A stretch of 64,000 bases of DNA, from contig NC_087104.1 of assembly GCF_963855985.1 (NCBI RefSeq), positions 7,316,001-7,380,000 on the forward strand. Reading direction: 5' to 3'. Of the stretch, positions 49,289 to 58,629 are shown piece by piece. Every line of letters begins with the position of its first letter. Position 1 is the stretch's first letter. Both the position numbers and the translations under genes were made by a program. This stretch comes from Ostrinia nubilalis (taxonomy: Eukaryota; Arthropoda; Insecta; Lepidoptera; Crambidae). Below the pieces are notes generated by a model that did not search any database, was not told the origin of the DNA, and worked only from the letters and a program-made list of their open reading frames with translations.

Positions 49289-51585
49289 CTATTGAGTCGG
49301 AAGCGGGCATAGCCGCACCACTGGGCGTTTATAAGTGCCAGTTTTTGTTTTTATTTCCGCAACGCGCGTTACTCCATCCTTGCCAGGAAAAATACTTGTA
49401 ATTATTCCTAAAGGCCACTGTAAAGGTGGAGAGTTTTCTACAATTAGTAGAACTACGGTACCTACTTTTATTGGATTAGAAGGTGTATTCCATTTTTCAC
49501 GCAATTGCAAATTATGTAAATACTCAGATCTAAATCTTTTCCAGAAGGACTGAACAAGCGAATCCATCAATGAGAAACGAGACAGTAAATTAGTTCGTTG
49601 TTCAGCTAAATCAGCCGCAGGTAGGCACTCGAGTGGAGCGGTAGATAAAAAATGCGACGGTGTAAGCGCGAGCGGTTCCGATGGGTCAGAACTTAAAACA
49701 TAAAGAGGTCGACTATTGAGCACTGCTTCAATCTGAGCAAGAACAGTCGACATCTCCTCAAAAGTGAGAATTTGATTCCCGATGACGCGGAACAATAGCG
49801 ATTTAGCGCTCTTAACGTTCGCTTCCCATAGGCCACCAAAATGGCTCGAAGTGGGAGGATTCATTCGCCACGTGATGCGATTCTTCGCGAGTTCATGACT
49901 AAAAGTTTGATAATAATCGTCAGTTTTTAAAAACTCGTGAAGTTCATTAAAATAAGATTTACTTGCAACAAAATTGGTGCCATTGTCGCTATATAAAAAC
50001 GTGCAAGGGCCACGTCGCGACAAGAAACGCTTAAATGCGTCAATAAAAGAAGCCGAAGTTAAATTAGAAACGAGTTCCAAGTGAACTGCTTTAGTCACAA
50101 GACAAATAAATAAGCATAAGTATGCTTTTACGCTGCGAACGCCGCGCTTGCGATATGGCGTAATATAAAGAGGGCCTGCGTAATCTACGCCCGTGTGTAG
50201 AAACGCTTTGCATTGCTCCAATCTACATTTAGGCAAATCAGCCATTGGCGGGAAAGTAGACTTCGGATGAAGCCGAAAACAAATGTTACATTTATGGATG
50301 AGCTGTCTAACAACACGTCTAGCGGAAATAATCCAATATTTAGACTTTAAAAGAGCAATTAATAACTGCGGTCCGGCGTGGCAGTTGTCACGGTGATAAG
50401 ATTCAATTAGAAGTTCGACTATACGTCCCTGTTTAGGCAGTAGTATAGGATGCTTAGATGAATAATCTAGTGTCGAGTTCGATAAGCGACCTCCGACGCG
50501 TAATATTCCATCACATAAAAACGGATATAATTTTAATAATTTTGATGAACATGGTTGTTTGTTAGACACCCTTTTAATATCCTCTGAAAAATATACAGAT
50601 TGTACAGCCTGAATTACTTTTAGTTCGGCGGCATTTAAATCGTCAGCGGTAATGACATTATTTTGCGGTAGCCTCTTCATAAATCTGAGCATATAAACAG
50701 TGACGCGTAAAAGCTTGTCCCACGAGGAACAGCGAGATGCAAGAGACAAAATAGGATTTTCAGCTTCAGTTACCTTTTTAGTAGCAACATGAGAAACTGT
50801 TTTTTCTTCAGGCAAAGATAATTTGTTAGGTACAAATTGTTGTATAGGCCAATTATCAATAGGCAGTGAAAGCCAAAACGGTCCTTTAAACCAAAGTTCG
50901 TGCTGAATTAACTGCGCGGGCGTAAGTCCGCGAGATACACAATCTGCGGGGTTTTGTACGCCGGGAATGAAGTATAACTTATCAGGCGAGATATTTGTTT
51001 GAATTTGTGAAATGCGGTTGGCAACATAAGTATCAAATCTATGTGGGGAAGCGACCGACCAACATAGTGCGACTTCTGAATCCGAGAAAGCGTAAATGTT
51101 ATCAATTTCATATCTATTTGACATGCTGTCGTAAACGATTTTAAGAAAACGAGACATTAATAATATTCCATTGAGCTCTAAGCGCGCGAGCGTGATCTTA
51201 GGTTTAGCAGACGCGACGCGCGATTTTGAACATAAAAGCGTGACAATAGGGGGCATATTGCCATTTACGACGTGTAAATAAATAACACAACCATATGCGG
51301 ATTCACTAGCGTCTGAAAAACCAATCAAAGAAACTTTAGAGCCGCATTTAATGCCTACATGGCGCGGGAACGACAAGCGGGATATTTGCGGTAATTCAAA
51401 CAAATATTGTTGCCATACATTAATAATGCGGGAGGGGGGCACATCGTCCCAATCAAGATTGAGAAGCCAAAGCTCTTTAATTAATAATTTAGCGAAAAGA
51501 ATAATAGGTCCAACGAGTCCTAAAACGTCGTACAGACGAGCGGTGGCGGATAAAATGGCGCGCTTTGTACTAGTGGCGGACTAGA
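49289..51585 (-). pseudogene. BEL pol, RNase H and integrase part
   Basis: An open frame from about 51,585 to the stop at 49,289 begins with the palm-distal block (ILSATARLYDVLGLVGPI). An RNase H-like region follows (GFSDASESAYG, TLARLELNG, FSDSEVALCW). Then comes an integrase with an HHCC zinc-binding motif (H...H, CNIC), the catalytic blocks GVDYAGP and SDNGTNF, and the Glu block SSHFGGLWEANVKSAKSLL. It ends with a DUF5641-like C-terminal domain (WPLGII, KRPVVRLCPL). This part is intact over more than 700 codons, but it is out of frame with the RT section upstream because of a break near 51,575. Confidence 0.9.
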
Positions 51586-52690
51586 AGTCTCAAAAACAAA
51601 AGTGTTTTGGGCGGGTAACCAGCGCAAGCCTAAAATCTTAAATATATTTCCGTCATCAAAGGAAATAAATTCAGATTGGCGGTGCGACTCGGGTATTTGC
51701 TCGAGTAACTCAAGCGAATTGGAAGTCCACTTGACCAAATCGAAACCACCGGCTTTGAACAGCTGAATTAATTCTCTGGCTATCTTAACTGCTTCTGGAA
51801 GAGAAGAAGCAGAAGAAGCCAGGTCATCCATATAGATGTCTCTTTCTACGACGGAGGCTGCGTCTGGCCAATTGTGACGTTCGTCACTAGCAAGTTGGCG
51901 CAGAGTGCGGAGTGCCAAGAATGGCGAAGATCTGAGCCCAAATGTGACTCGAGTAAACTCAAAAGTTTCTAGCGGGTCTGTATCAGAAAATCTATATAAA
52001 ATACGTTGATATTTGCGGTGCGGAGGATTAGTATGAATACACAAATACATTTGTTTAACATCTGCAAAAAATGCAATACTGAATAAACGAACGTTCAAAA
52101 GAATATGAAAAATATCAGCCTGTAGATTGCAACCGGAGTGTAAGACATCGTTAAGTGACAGGCCGGTGTCAGTCTTGGCACTGCCATCCAAAACAGGGCG
52201 AACTTTAGTAGTCGACTTGTCGTCGCGAACCACAGGATGATGCGGTAAATAAAAACCCGGAGACTCACAGGCCTCGGGCGCGGTGCGGGAAAGAATACCC
52301 TTATTTAGGTATTCCTGAAAAATATCGTCATATTTAATTTTCAAAGTAGGATTATTAGCGAACTTCTTTTCGAGAAGTAAAAAGCGTTTTTTAGCGGTAT
52401 TATAAGAATTTCCTAATTTCTGAGGGTCATCATTAAAAGGAAGATCAACAGAATAACTGCCGTCAGAGCAACGAACAGTTGTAGATGTATAAATAGTTTC
52501 ACAAAGTTGGTCTTCAGGGCTTAAAAAGGTGCGCGAGGGAAGTTCCTCGACCTCCCAAAATTTTTCAACGACTTGATGAAGCGGGTCAGAAGTAAAAGCA
52601 CACAGTGTGCGAGTAGCGGGTTGCGGAGAAATAATAGGAGCGTCACCCATAATTAGGTAACCTAAGGTCGTTTCAAAGGCAGAGGCATGA
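51520..52690 (-). pseudogene. BEL pol, reverse transcriptase part
   Basis: The frame contains the BEL/Pao RT blocks: VRPVLDGSAKT, FFADVKQMY (catalytic Asp), FGLRSSPFLA and the active-site IYMDDLASS. Upstream reading (TTLGYLIMG) overlaps the protease frame by a few codons and is in the -1 frame relative to it. Downstream the frame runs into a stop at 51,520, just after a single-base frame break near 51,575. It is non-functional as it stands, unless the first shift is programmed. Confidence 0.9.
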
Positions 52691-53200
52691 AATCATTAGT
52701 GTTTTGAATTTTGTTAGCGAGTAAAATTTTACAATAAAGTTTAACTCCTAAAAGCATGTCTATAGGTCCAGGTTGTGAAAACTCGTCATCAGCGAGCGGT
52801 AAGTTTTTTATAAAAGGTATGGCCGTCACGTCTACGCGCGAGTCGGGAAGCTGGGACGTAATTTTTTCAACTATCATGGGCTGTATAGCATATTCATAAT
52901 TGTTATTGAAACGAGAAGTAAACTTAAGTTTAGTAAAGCCTAGAATTTTTTGTGTGGCTCCTCCTATGCCTTGAACTTCCGTATAGCGGGTTTGTTTATG
53001 TATAGGAAGCGATAAACGCTTGCAGCAATCAGCGGAAATATAATCACTCTGAGAGCCAGGGTCTACTAGACATCTCAAAAGGTGAGTGCGGTTATTACAA
53101 TCAATAACTTTTATTTTAGCGGTTCCTAATAAAGTTGTCGTTTGAAAACGTTTACTACGATCGCACGAAACTGTACAAACCGATGCATTATTTTCAAACG
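52662..53200 (-). pseudogene. BEL aspartic protease region
   Basis: Starting at the hAT insertion and ending in a TAG stop, this frame has the retropepsin-like core CLVDPGSQSDYIS, followed by the VQGIGG and MLLGVKLY blocks usual for BEL/Pao proteases. The active-site triplet reads Asp-Pro-Gly rather than the common Asp-Ser/Thr-Gly. It is separated from gag by the hAT element at 53,209-54,832 and the MITE at 54,864-55,300. Confidence 0.8.
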
Positions 53201-53364
53201 TGTGCGGGTAGACGTGCGCGCCGGTCGAAAAAAATCGGGCGGCGGCGCGCCCCAAAAAAATCCACGGCGGCGGCGTAACGCCGGCGGCGTGGGATTTTTC
53301 AACTTTGCATATTAAGACGTATAATGAAAAACCACCCTTAAACGAAAGAACTTTATTAAGTAAA

Positions 53365-53720
53365 CTAATAAGATGACTCAATCACTTTTCTTGACAGAAA
53401 TATTTTGTTTGCAACTTTTATGTTGTCGTGCACAAAATTTATTTTATTCACCCTAAATGCACTCAGCCGGGACCTTTTGGCTCTTAAAAGCAATCCAGCA
53501 ACCGAAAACACTATTTCGCTCGGAGTGCTGGTTGCTGGAATGCATAACAGAGCCTGTGCTAATGACGATAAACGCGGGTAGGCAGATTGTCTGGTTTGCC
53601 AGTAGGACAAGATGTCAGTCTTCAAGTTTCGCAGGATCAGCAGTAGCTAGGTATTTCCAAGCTTCCTGGTCAACAGCATCATCTAAGCCGGAACCATGAG
53701 AACTGTGTTGCATGCTGTAT
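53365..53720 (-). pseudogene. hAT transposase C-terminal fragment
   Basis: The minus strand reads EAWKYLATADPAKLED, then after a frame shift ILSYWQTRQSAYPRLSSLAQ and PATSTPSEIVFSVAG. This is the hAT C-terminal dimerisation region (W and the PSER-like motif). The stretch ends near 53,365. Confidence 0.8.
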
Positions 53721-53761
53721 TTGCGCGAGAGTTGGGAAAGTATTGAAACTTTACTTGTACT

Positions 53762-54288
53762 CTGGCTCGGCTGGGCAGCGTTCGGGAAGCTTTACAATAT
53801 TCTAACGTCCGAAATACCGCAGTGTCTCAAGTCAAAAGACTGACCAGTGTGTGTTGCCAGTGATGGTATACAGATCTGAGACGTGGTCGCTTACTATGGG
53901 CCTCATAAGAAAGCTCAAGGTCACCCAAAGAGCGATGGAGCGTGCTATGCTCGGAGTTTCCCTGCGTGATCGAATCAGATATGAGGAGATCCGTAGGAGA
54001 ACCAGAGTGACTGACATAGCCCGCAGAATTGCTAAAGTCAAGTGGCAGTGGGCGGGGCACATAGCTCGAAGAGCTGATGGCCGCTGGGGCAGGAAAGTTC
54101 TTGAGTGGCGAGTACGAGCCGGAAGACGTAGCGTGGGCAGGCCTCCCACTAAGTGGACCGACGATCTGGTGAAGGTCGCGGGAAGTTCCTGGATGCGAGC
54201 GGCGCAAGACCGGTCTTTTTGGAAATCCTTGGGGGAGGCCTTTGTCCTGCTGTGGACGTCTTTCGGCTGAAACGAACGAACGACCGAA
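53762..54288 (+). mobile_element. RTE-like LINE 3' fragment nested in the hAT element
   Basis: The plus strand carries the end of an RTE-like endonuclease-reverse transcriptase: RLGWAAFGKL, then after a frame break RSETWSLT, QRAMERAMLGVSLRDRI, KWQWAGHIAR, SVGRPPTKWTDDL and LWTSFG with a stop. The tail GAAACGAACGAACGACC closes it. It is 5'-truncated and dead; the same family occurs at 39,582-39,770. Confidence 0.85.
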
Positions 54289-54442
54289 CTTGTACTAGCT
54301 TCTTCCTGGTGACCCTCCTGGTGTAATAATGGTTGATTATGTTCGTAGTAATGGATTAATTCTTTGGTATTCTGGCAAGAAACCAGCTGGAGTTAAATCG
54401 TTAGCAGTCAGATAGAGGTCAACTTCTCCAAGATTCATAAAC

Positions 54443-54703
54443 CTACAGTCGAACAATGCAACCATGATCGTTTTCATCTTCCTCTATCACTTGAGAAACA
54501 GTCTCCAAAGAGCTTAAAAACTTTATTTCATTTTCTGCCTCTTTCTCCAATTCTGGCAAACGATACCTGACTGTTTTTACTATTTTCTTGCATTTCGTCA
54601 CAAGACTTAAAACTTCGGGTGTTTTCTTTATTCCATAAACCGTAACTAAGTTATGGAGACCGTGCCCTAGGCAAAGATGGTTGTCAATATCTGCCCGCTT
54701 CAC
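54443..54703 (-). pseudogene. hAT transposase internal fragment
   Basis: A fragment with CLGHGLHNLVTVYGI followed by LVTKCKKIVKTVR. The C-x-x-H-x-L-x-N pattern is the conserved block before the insertion domain of hAT transposases. Separated from the C-terminal fragment by the RTE insertion. Confidence 0.7.
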
Positions 54704-54863
54704 ATTAGATTGATTTTAAACTTGTACGAGAGTACGCGGGTTTTGTCTCGGCGCGAATTTTAAACTACCGGCGGCGGCGGCGGCGCGCTGACTCCTTATG
54801 GCGGCGGCGCGCCGCGGCGGCGCGCACGTCTAAGTGCGGTGATTGAATAGCGGGAGAATGAGT

Positions 54864-55300
54864 TAGGCTTGGGTAAAAAATATCGATATATCAAAATATC
54901 GATATTTTTTCAGAAAAATATCGATATAAATCAGCGATATTTTTTCTCGCGATATATCGATTTTCGATATTTATTTTCAGATATCAAAATCGATATATTT
55001 TTAAAGCTCTGCTGTCTGCTCATGCGTCACAACATGTATTCGACCAATCCGATTTCGATTTAGAAAAAGAGTAGGTATGTAGTAGGCTGTTTTTTTAATA
55101 ATAAAACTGATGTAAAAACAGCCAGATGTGTGTTTGCTTTAAAATTTCGAATATTTTGGCATTTTTTATAAATAATTGCAAATTGCGCAAAAAATATCGA
55201 TATATCGAAATATCGATATTTCTTGGGAGATATATATCGATATATTTGAAAAATATCGATACGATAAATATCGTTTTTTTTTTCCATTTGCCCATCCCTA
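54864..55300. mobile_element. hAT-type MITE with exact 8-bp target duplication
   Basis: 437 bp with ends TAGGCTTGGGTAAA and TTTGCCCATCCCTA, flanked by the direct repeat GAATGAGT (54,856-54,863 and 55,301-55,308). The interior is made largely of ATATCGATAT-type repeats and has no transposase. It interrupts the BEL gag frame; the gag open frame reads on into the MITE for about 80 codons. Confidence 0.92.
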
Positions 55301-56385
55301 GAATGAGTCATAATATTCGACTCGGCATGACCGGCCGCCGTAGTGCGGGCGGGGTCATGAGCGGTAGCGGAAATATTAGCGGGGTCGGACATCGCTGCTG
55401 CACCAATATTACAGTTACTAGATTTAACATTTGTATTGAAATGCAATAATGAGTGATGTCGCATAGAACAATGAGAACAATTATGTTTTGAAGTACATGA
55501 AAAGGTTTTATGTCGTACACTTAAACAGTTGTTACAAAAAGAGTTATTTTTAATCAAATTATAACGTTCAAATGGCGTTAATTTCATAAAAGAAGGACAT
55601 GAATACATGTGTTCGTGCGGTTTATTATTACACAAGCTGCACTTCTCGCTTCCGCTTGTGTTGTTTGCACTAGACCCTTCCGTATTCACAAAAGATTTCG
55701 TAGGCGTAGGGGTGTGCTTAGCGGATGATTTATTTTGCGGTTGAGAAAAATTATTAACCGGTTTAATATTAGTTACAGAACTTACAGAGCGAGATAAGAC
55801 TTTACTGTGTTCTTTAATGAACTCAATTAAATTATGATAGGTTGGTATCTTTTCTTTGCGATATGTTATTTCAAATAATTTAATTGTTTCTGTATCTAAC
55901 TTTTGAAGTGCTAAATGTAAGAAAATAAAATCAGTTAAATCGCCAAGTTTTAATTGTTTGAGCGCTTCCACAGAGGAATTAAAAGTGTTTATAAATGAAT
56001 CTAGTCCGGTTGAACTTGTATTAGTTAGCGGTTTAAAGTGTAACAACTGGTTAAAATATGCGCATGCGAGTGAACGAGGATCGTCATATTTTTGCACGAG
56101 TGCTTCCCAAATAACAATATAATTTTCAGCGGTGGGAGCCAGCCCTGCGCACACGCACGACGCCTGTCCAGTTAGTTTACCAACCAAGTAAAATACCTTT
56201 TCGCTGTCGGTAAGAGATGCGTTATCATGAATCATGTTTTTAAATTGTTGATAAAACAACGGCCAGTTCTTGACGTCACCGTTGAATGACATCAAATCAA
56301 TAGGAGGGAGGCGAGGCTTCGAGTTCGTAGGCGTTTGCGGTTGCGAATAAGAACTACAATGATCTTTCTCGATATCGAGCAAAAG
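55301..56385 (-). pseudogene. BEL gag, main part
   Basis: The frame contains the BEL gag core (PPIDLMSFNGDVKNWPLFY, LVGKLTGQA, WEALVQKYDDPRSLA). It is followed by a Ser/Thr-rich linker and zinc knuckles: CSLC-NNKPHEHMYSC, a perfect C-x2-C-x4-H-x4-C in CNNCLSVRHKTFSC, and CSHC-SMRHH. The 3' end is cut by the hAT-type MITE and the hAT element; the 5' end is cut by the THAP element at 56,386. It begins without ATG at the insertion junction. Confidence 0.88.
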
Positions 56386-56990
56386 CAGGCCTGGCTCACT
56401 CCGCGCGGTACATCCGATAATTACCTACAGCGAAGCGCCCCGCCGCGCCGGCGGGTATTATATCAGTCGAGTGTCACGCGCGCGCTCGTCAGGACGCTGG
56501 CGTGCGTTGTAGTATGATTATAATTCTATGATCGAAGTATTATTTAAAAATGGACATAAAGAGAAAGAAATATTGTGCGGCGTTCGGGTGTTTAAATTCG
56601 AAAAGTAATCTACCGGATTTATCTTTTTTTTTCGCTTCCCAAAGATGCTGAAAGGTATGTTGGCCATGTAGGTAATCAATAATTCTTAGGATAGTATAGG
56701 AACCTAACCTACTATGAAGGTTTTCCATAATGAATGCATAATTACCTACATACGTACCTCATTACAAATAAGTAGATTAATTATTTTTTCACTAGACAGC
56801 AACCCTAACAGCGTAAGAAGAGTTCAGAGGCACGCGATAGAAAGAGACAAAACTTGTAGGTGAATAAAATTGTAGGTACGTAGTGCTGTGCGAGCTGAAT
56901 TCCACTGTATCGCGTCGTAGCAAGACTCGCATTTATTTAAATCGTCTTGCGGAGTAATCCTTCTGTACCTGTACTATTACTTATTCTGTG
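56386..56990 (+). mobile_element. Element carrying a THAP-domain exon fragment
   Basis: About 605 bp lie between copies of GCAAAAG (56,379-56,385 and 56,991-56,997), interrupting gag. On the plus strand an ATG at 56,550 opens MDIKRKKYCAAFGCLNSKSN. After a slip in a T-run, PKDAER follows, ending at a GTATGT donor. C-x4-C plus the PKDAER block is the layout of a THAP zinc finger, found at the N terminus of P-element-type transposases and many host proteins. No clear inverted termini are seen, so the class is uncertain. Confidence 0.6.
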
Positions 56991-57324
56991 GCAAAAGTTG
57001 CTTAATATAACAGTACATTTCCTCAAATGAAGTCCACAAATCATAATCTACGTCTGAGTCGGGATTCAATTGTAAATTCAATATGTTATAAGAATCTAAA
57101 ACGTCTTGAAAATCACTACGTAGTTTATCTATATTTGTGGCACTTGCACGAAATACCTTAAAGTTTTGTGTGTTTTGTTCGGTTTTCTGTGCAAGGTCGT
57201 AAATATTTTCCATGCGTTTAAAAATAACATCGCGTTTAACAATAAAAATAGTGAGTTGATTTTTATTAGTATCGCCATTCTCGTCCACGAAAGCATCGCT
57301 TCCTCGTTTCTTAGATTTAACCAT
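56991..57324 (-). pseudogene. BEL gag, N-terminal part
   Basis: An ATG at 57,324 opens a Lys-rich start (MVKSKKRGSD) followed by a helical region with IYDLAQKTEQN and SFEEMYCYIKQLL, the usual N-terminal layout of BEL gag. The frame is cut at the GCAAAAG target site by the THAP-containing element. The remaining gag lies in the same frame on the other side. Confidence 0.8.
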
Positions 57325-57856
57325 TGTAAATAGTTGTAAATATCTTTAGTTATAAAAAGTAAAAGCGGGTAAAAATGTATATAAGAATATTATGCGGTTA
57401 CGAAAATAAAATAATGGCGAGCGGGTGATGTATAGAAAAATAATGGCGGGTAGCGAACGCTGAGACGCTGTGTTGTGCGTGATCGAATTTAACTGAACAA
57501 CGAAATGAATAATAGAATGCAAATACGTTATTATGTAATTATGAAATCTAAAATTCAATTATTAGAATTGAGAGTGAATTAGCGGTGATGTGATATAGGT
57601 AACCAGAAGTAACTTGAAGTCACGCAAATGCGGTGCGGAAATAAAATAAACAAAAATAAAATAGTTGTCAACGCGGTTAAATAATTATAATGTCAACAAT
57701 CTACTTTTATCTGCGTGATACAAATACTTGTACGTTATATCCAAAATGGCGGGTTAAATAAAATAAAATTTGCGGGTTAAAGATATGTGTTGTAAAGTAA
57801 AATTTAAATAAAAATATGCGGTTAAATAACGTAAAAATCGTATTTTAGATGCGAAT
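57325..57856 (-). other. BEL 5' leader
   Basis: AT-rich untranslated region between the primer-binding site and the gag start. It contains GCGGGT/GCGGTT-like pieces but no open frame that I can support. Confidence 0.6.
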
Positions 57857-57874
57857 ATCCGGCTCGAAGGACCA
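57857..57874 (-). promoter_or_regulatory. tRNA primer-binding site (Tyr-type)
   Basis: The minus strand reads TGGTCCTTCGAGCCGGAT, starting 10 nt inside the 5' LTR. It complements the 3' end of eukaryotic tRNA-Tyr (acceptor stem beginning CCTTCGA), so tRNA-Tyr is the likely primer. Confidence 0.75.
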
Positions 57875-57884
57875 AAAAAAAAGG

Positions 57885-58471
57885 TGTAGTAGCCTAAATC
57901 CTACATCTCTTTTGATTTGAAATCAGATGGCGGTTAAATTTATAAATTTTGGTTCATGACCTATTAGGCTAGGTTTTCGATGTATTAGTGGACTGTATTT
58001 CTGCGGATGCTTAAACAGCTGCCTAAAGAACGCAGTTGTAAGCTTGCAAATAATAACTGGGACGAAGAGACTGAAGAAAAATGGCGACAGGAAATTTGGA
58101 AAGGAAACATGCGCACTTACCAATAATATCTCCGTCGGGCACTCTTCAGGTTTCACAAGCCACACACGATGGTTCCGAGCCGAACACTTGGCAATTATTG
58201 TTCTTTAGAGCTGTCTTGCACAAAATCGATATAAAATATAGGTCACGCACAAATTAATAAAGACACGTCTGTCTCAGCGTAGGCGCAAATTAGGAAGGGG
58301 CGATGTCCACCGTATGCGTTGCACATTCGTAGATCGCGGTGACAGACGAAGACGGCAACAGCAAAAGTGCACATGTTGGAAAGGGATGGGAGATGATGGG
58401 ATTTAAAATATTTGCAAGCTTACCCTACAATAATTTTATTTATACAAACCGCAAAAATACGAAATCCAACA
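57885..58471 (-). repeat. BEL 5' LTR
   Basis: 587 bp, near-identical to the copy at 48,004-48,590 (three substitutions, no length change). It ends CAACA before the flank GGATATTTG. Confidence 0.95.
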
Positions 58472-58629
58472 GGATATTTGTTACTCTTTCACGCAAAAAC
58501 TACTGAACGGATTTTGATGAAACTTTACAGTATTATTGTTTATAACCCAGAATAACATATAGGCTATAATTTATGACGATCTGTGACAAACTCAATTTCA
58601 CGCGGGTGAAGCCGCGGGCAAAAGCTAGT
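58472..58629 (+). mobile_element. Helitron-type element, right part
   Basis: Continues the copy begun at 47,943: TACTGAACGGATTTTGATGA and then GCGGGCAAAAGCTAGT. Together with the left part it matches the layout of the copy at 47,114-47,371. Confidence 0.8.

Larger units (their letters stand above)
53209..54832 (-). mobile_element. hAT transposon inserted in BEL gag-pol
   Basis: The ends TAGACGTGCGCGCCG and GCGCGCACGTCTA are complementary. Flanks TGTGCGGG and AGTGCGGT share six of eight bases, fitting a diverged 8-bp hAT target duplication. Transposase fragments are on the minus strand: about 54,443-54,703 (CLGHGLHNLV, an internal hAT block) and 53,365-53,720 (ILSYWQTR, TSTPSEIVFSVAG, the C-terminal dimerisation block). 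Stops, frame shifts and an RTE insertion make it dead. GGCGGCGG-rich sequence lies at both termini. Confidence 0.85.
48004..58471 (-). mobile_element. BEL/Pao LTR retrotransposon with nested insertions
   Basis: A 10.5-kb element on the minus strand is bounded by two 587-bp LTRs beginning TG and ending CA. Gag, aspartic protease, reverse transcriptase, RNase H and integrase regions are in BEL/Pao order. No envelope-like gene was seen. The flanks GGATG (left) and GGATA (right) suggest a 5-bp target duplication with one change. Four other elements are inserted in it and two frame breaks lie in pol, so this copy cannot encode intact products. LTRs differ at only three positions. Confidence 0.93.

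Noticed and set aside
53827..54207. Minus-strand frames of 105-126 codons
   Set aside because: They are antisense shadows of the RTE-like LINE fragment, whose plus-strand frame matches known LINE motifs.
55060..55300. C-terminal 80 residues of the gag open frame
   Set aside because: This part is read-through into the hAT-type MITE, not genuine gag.
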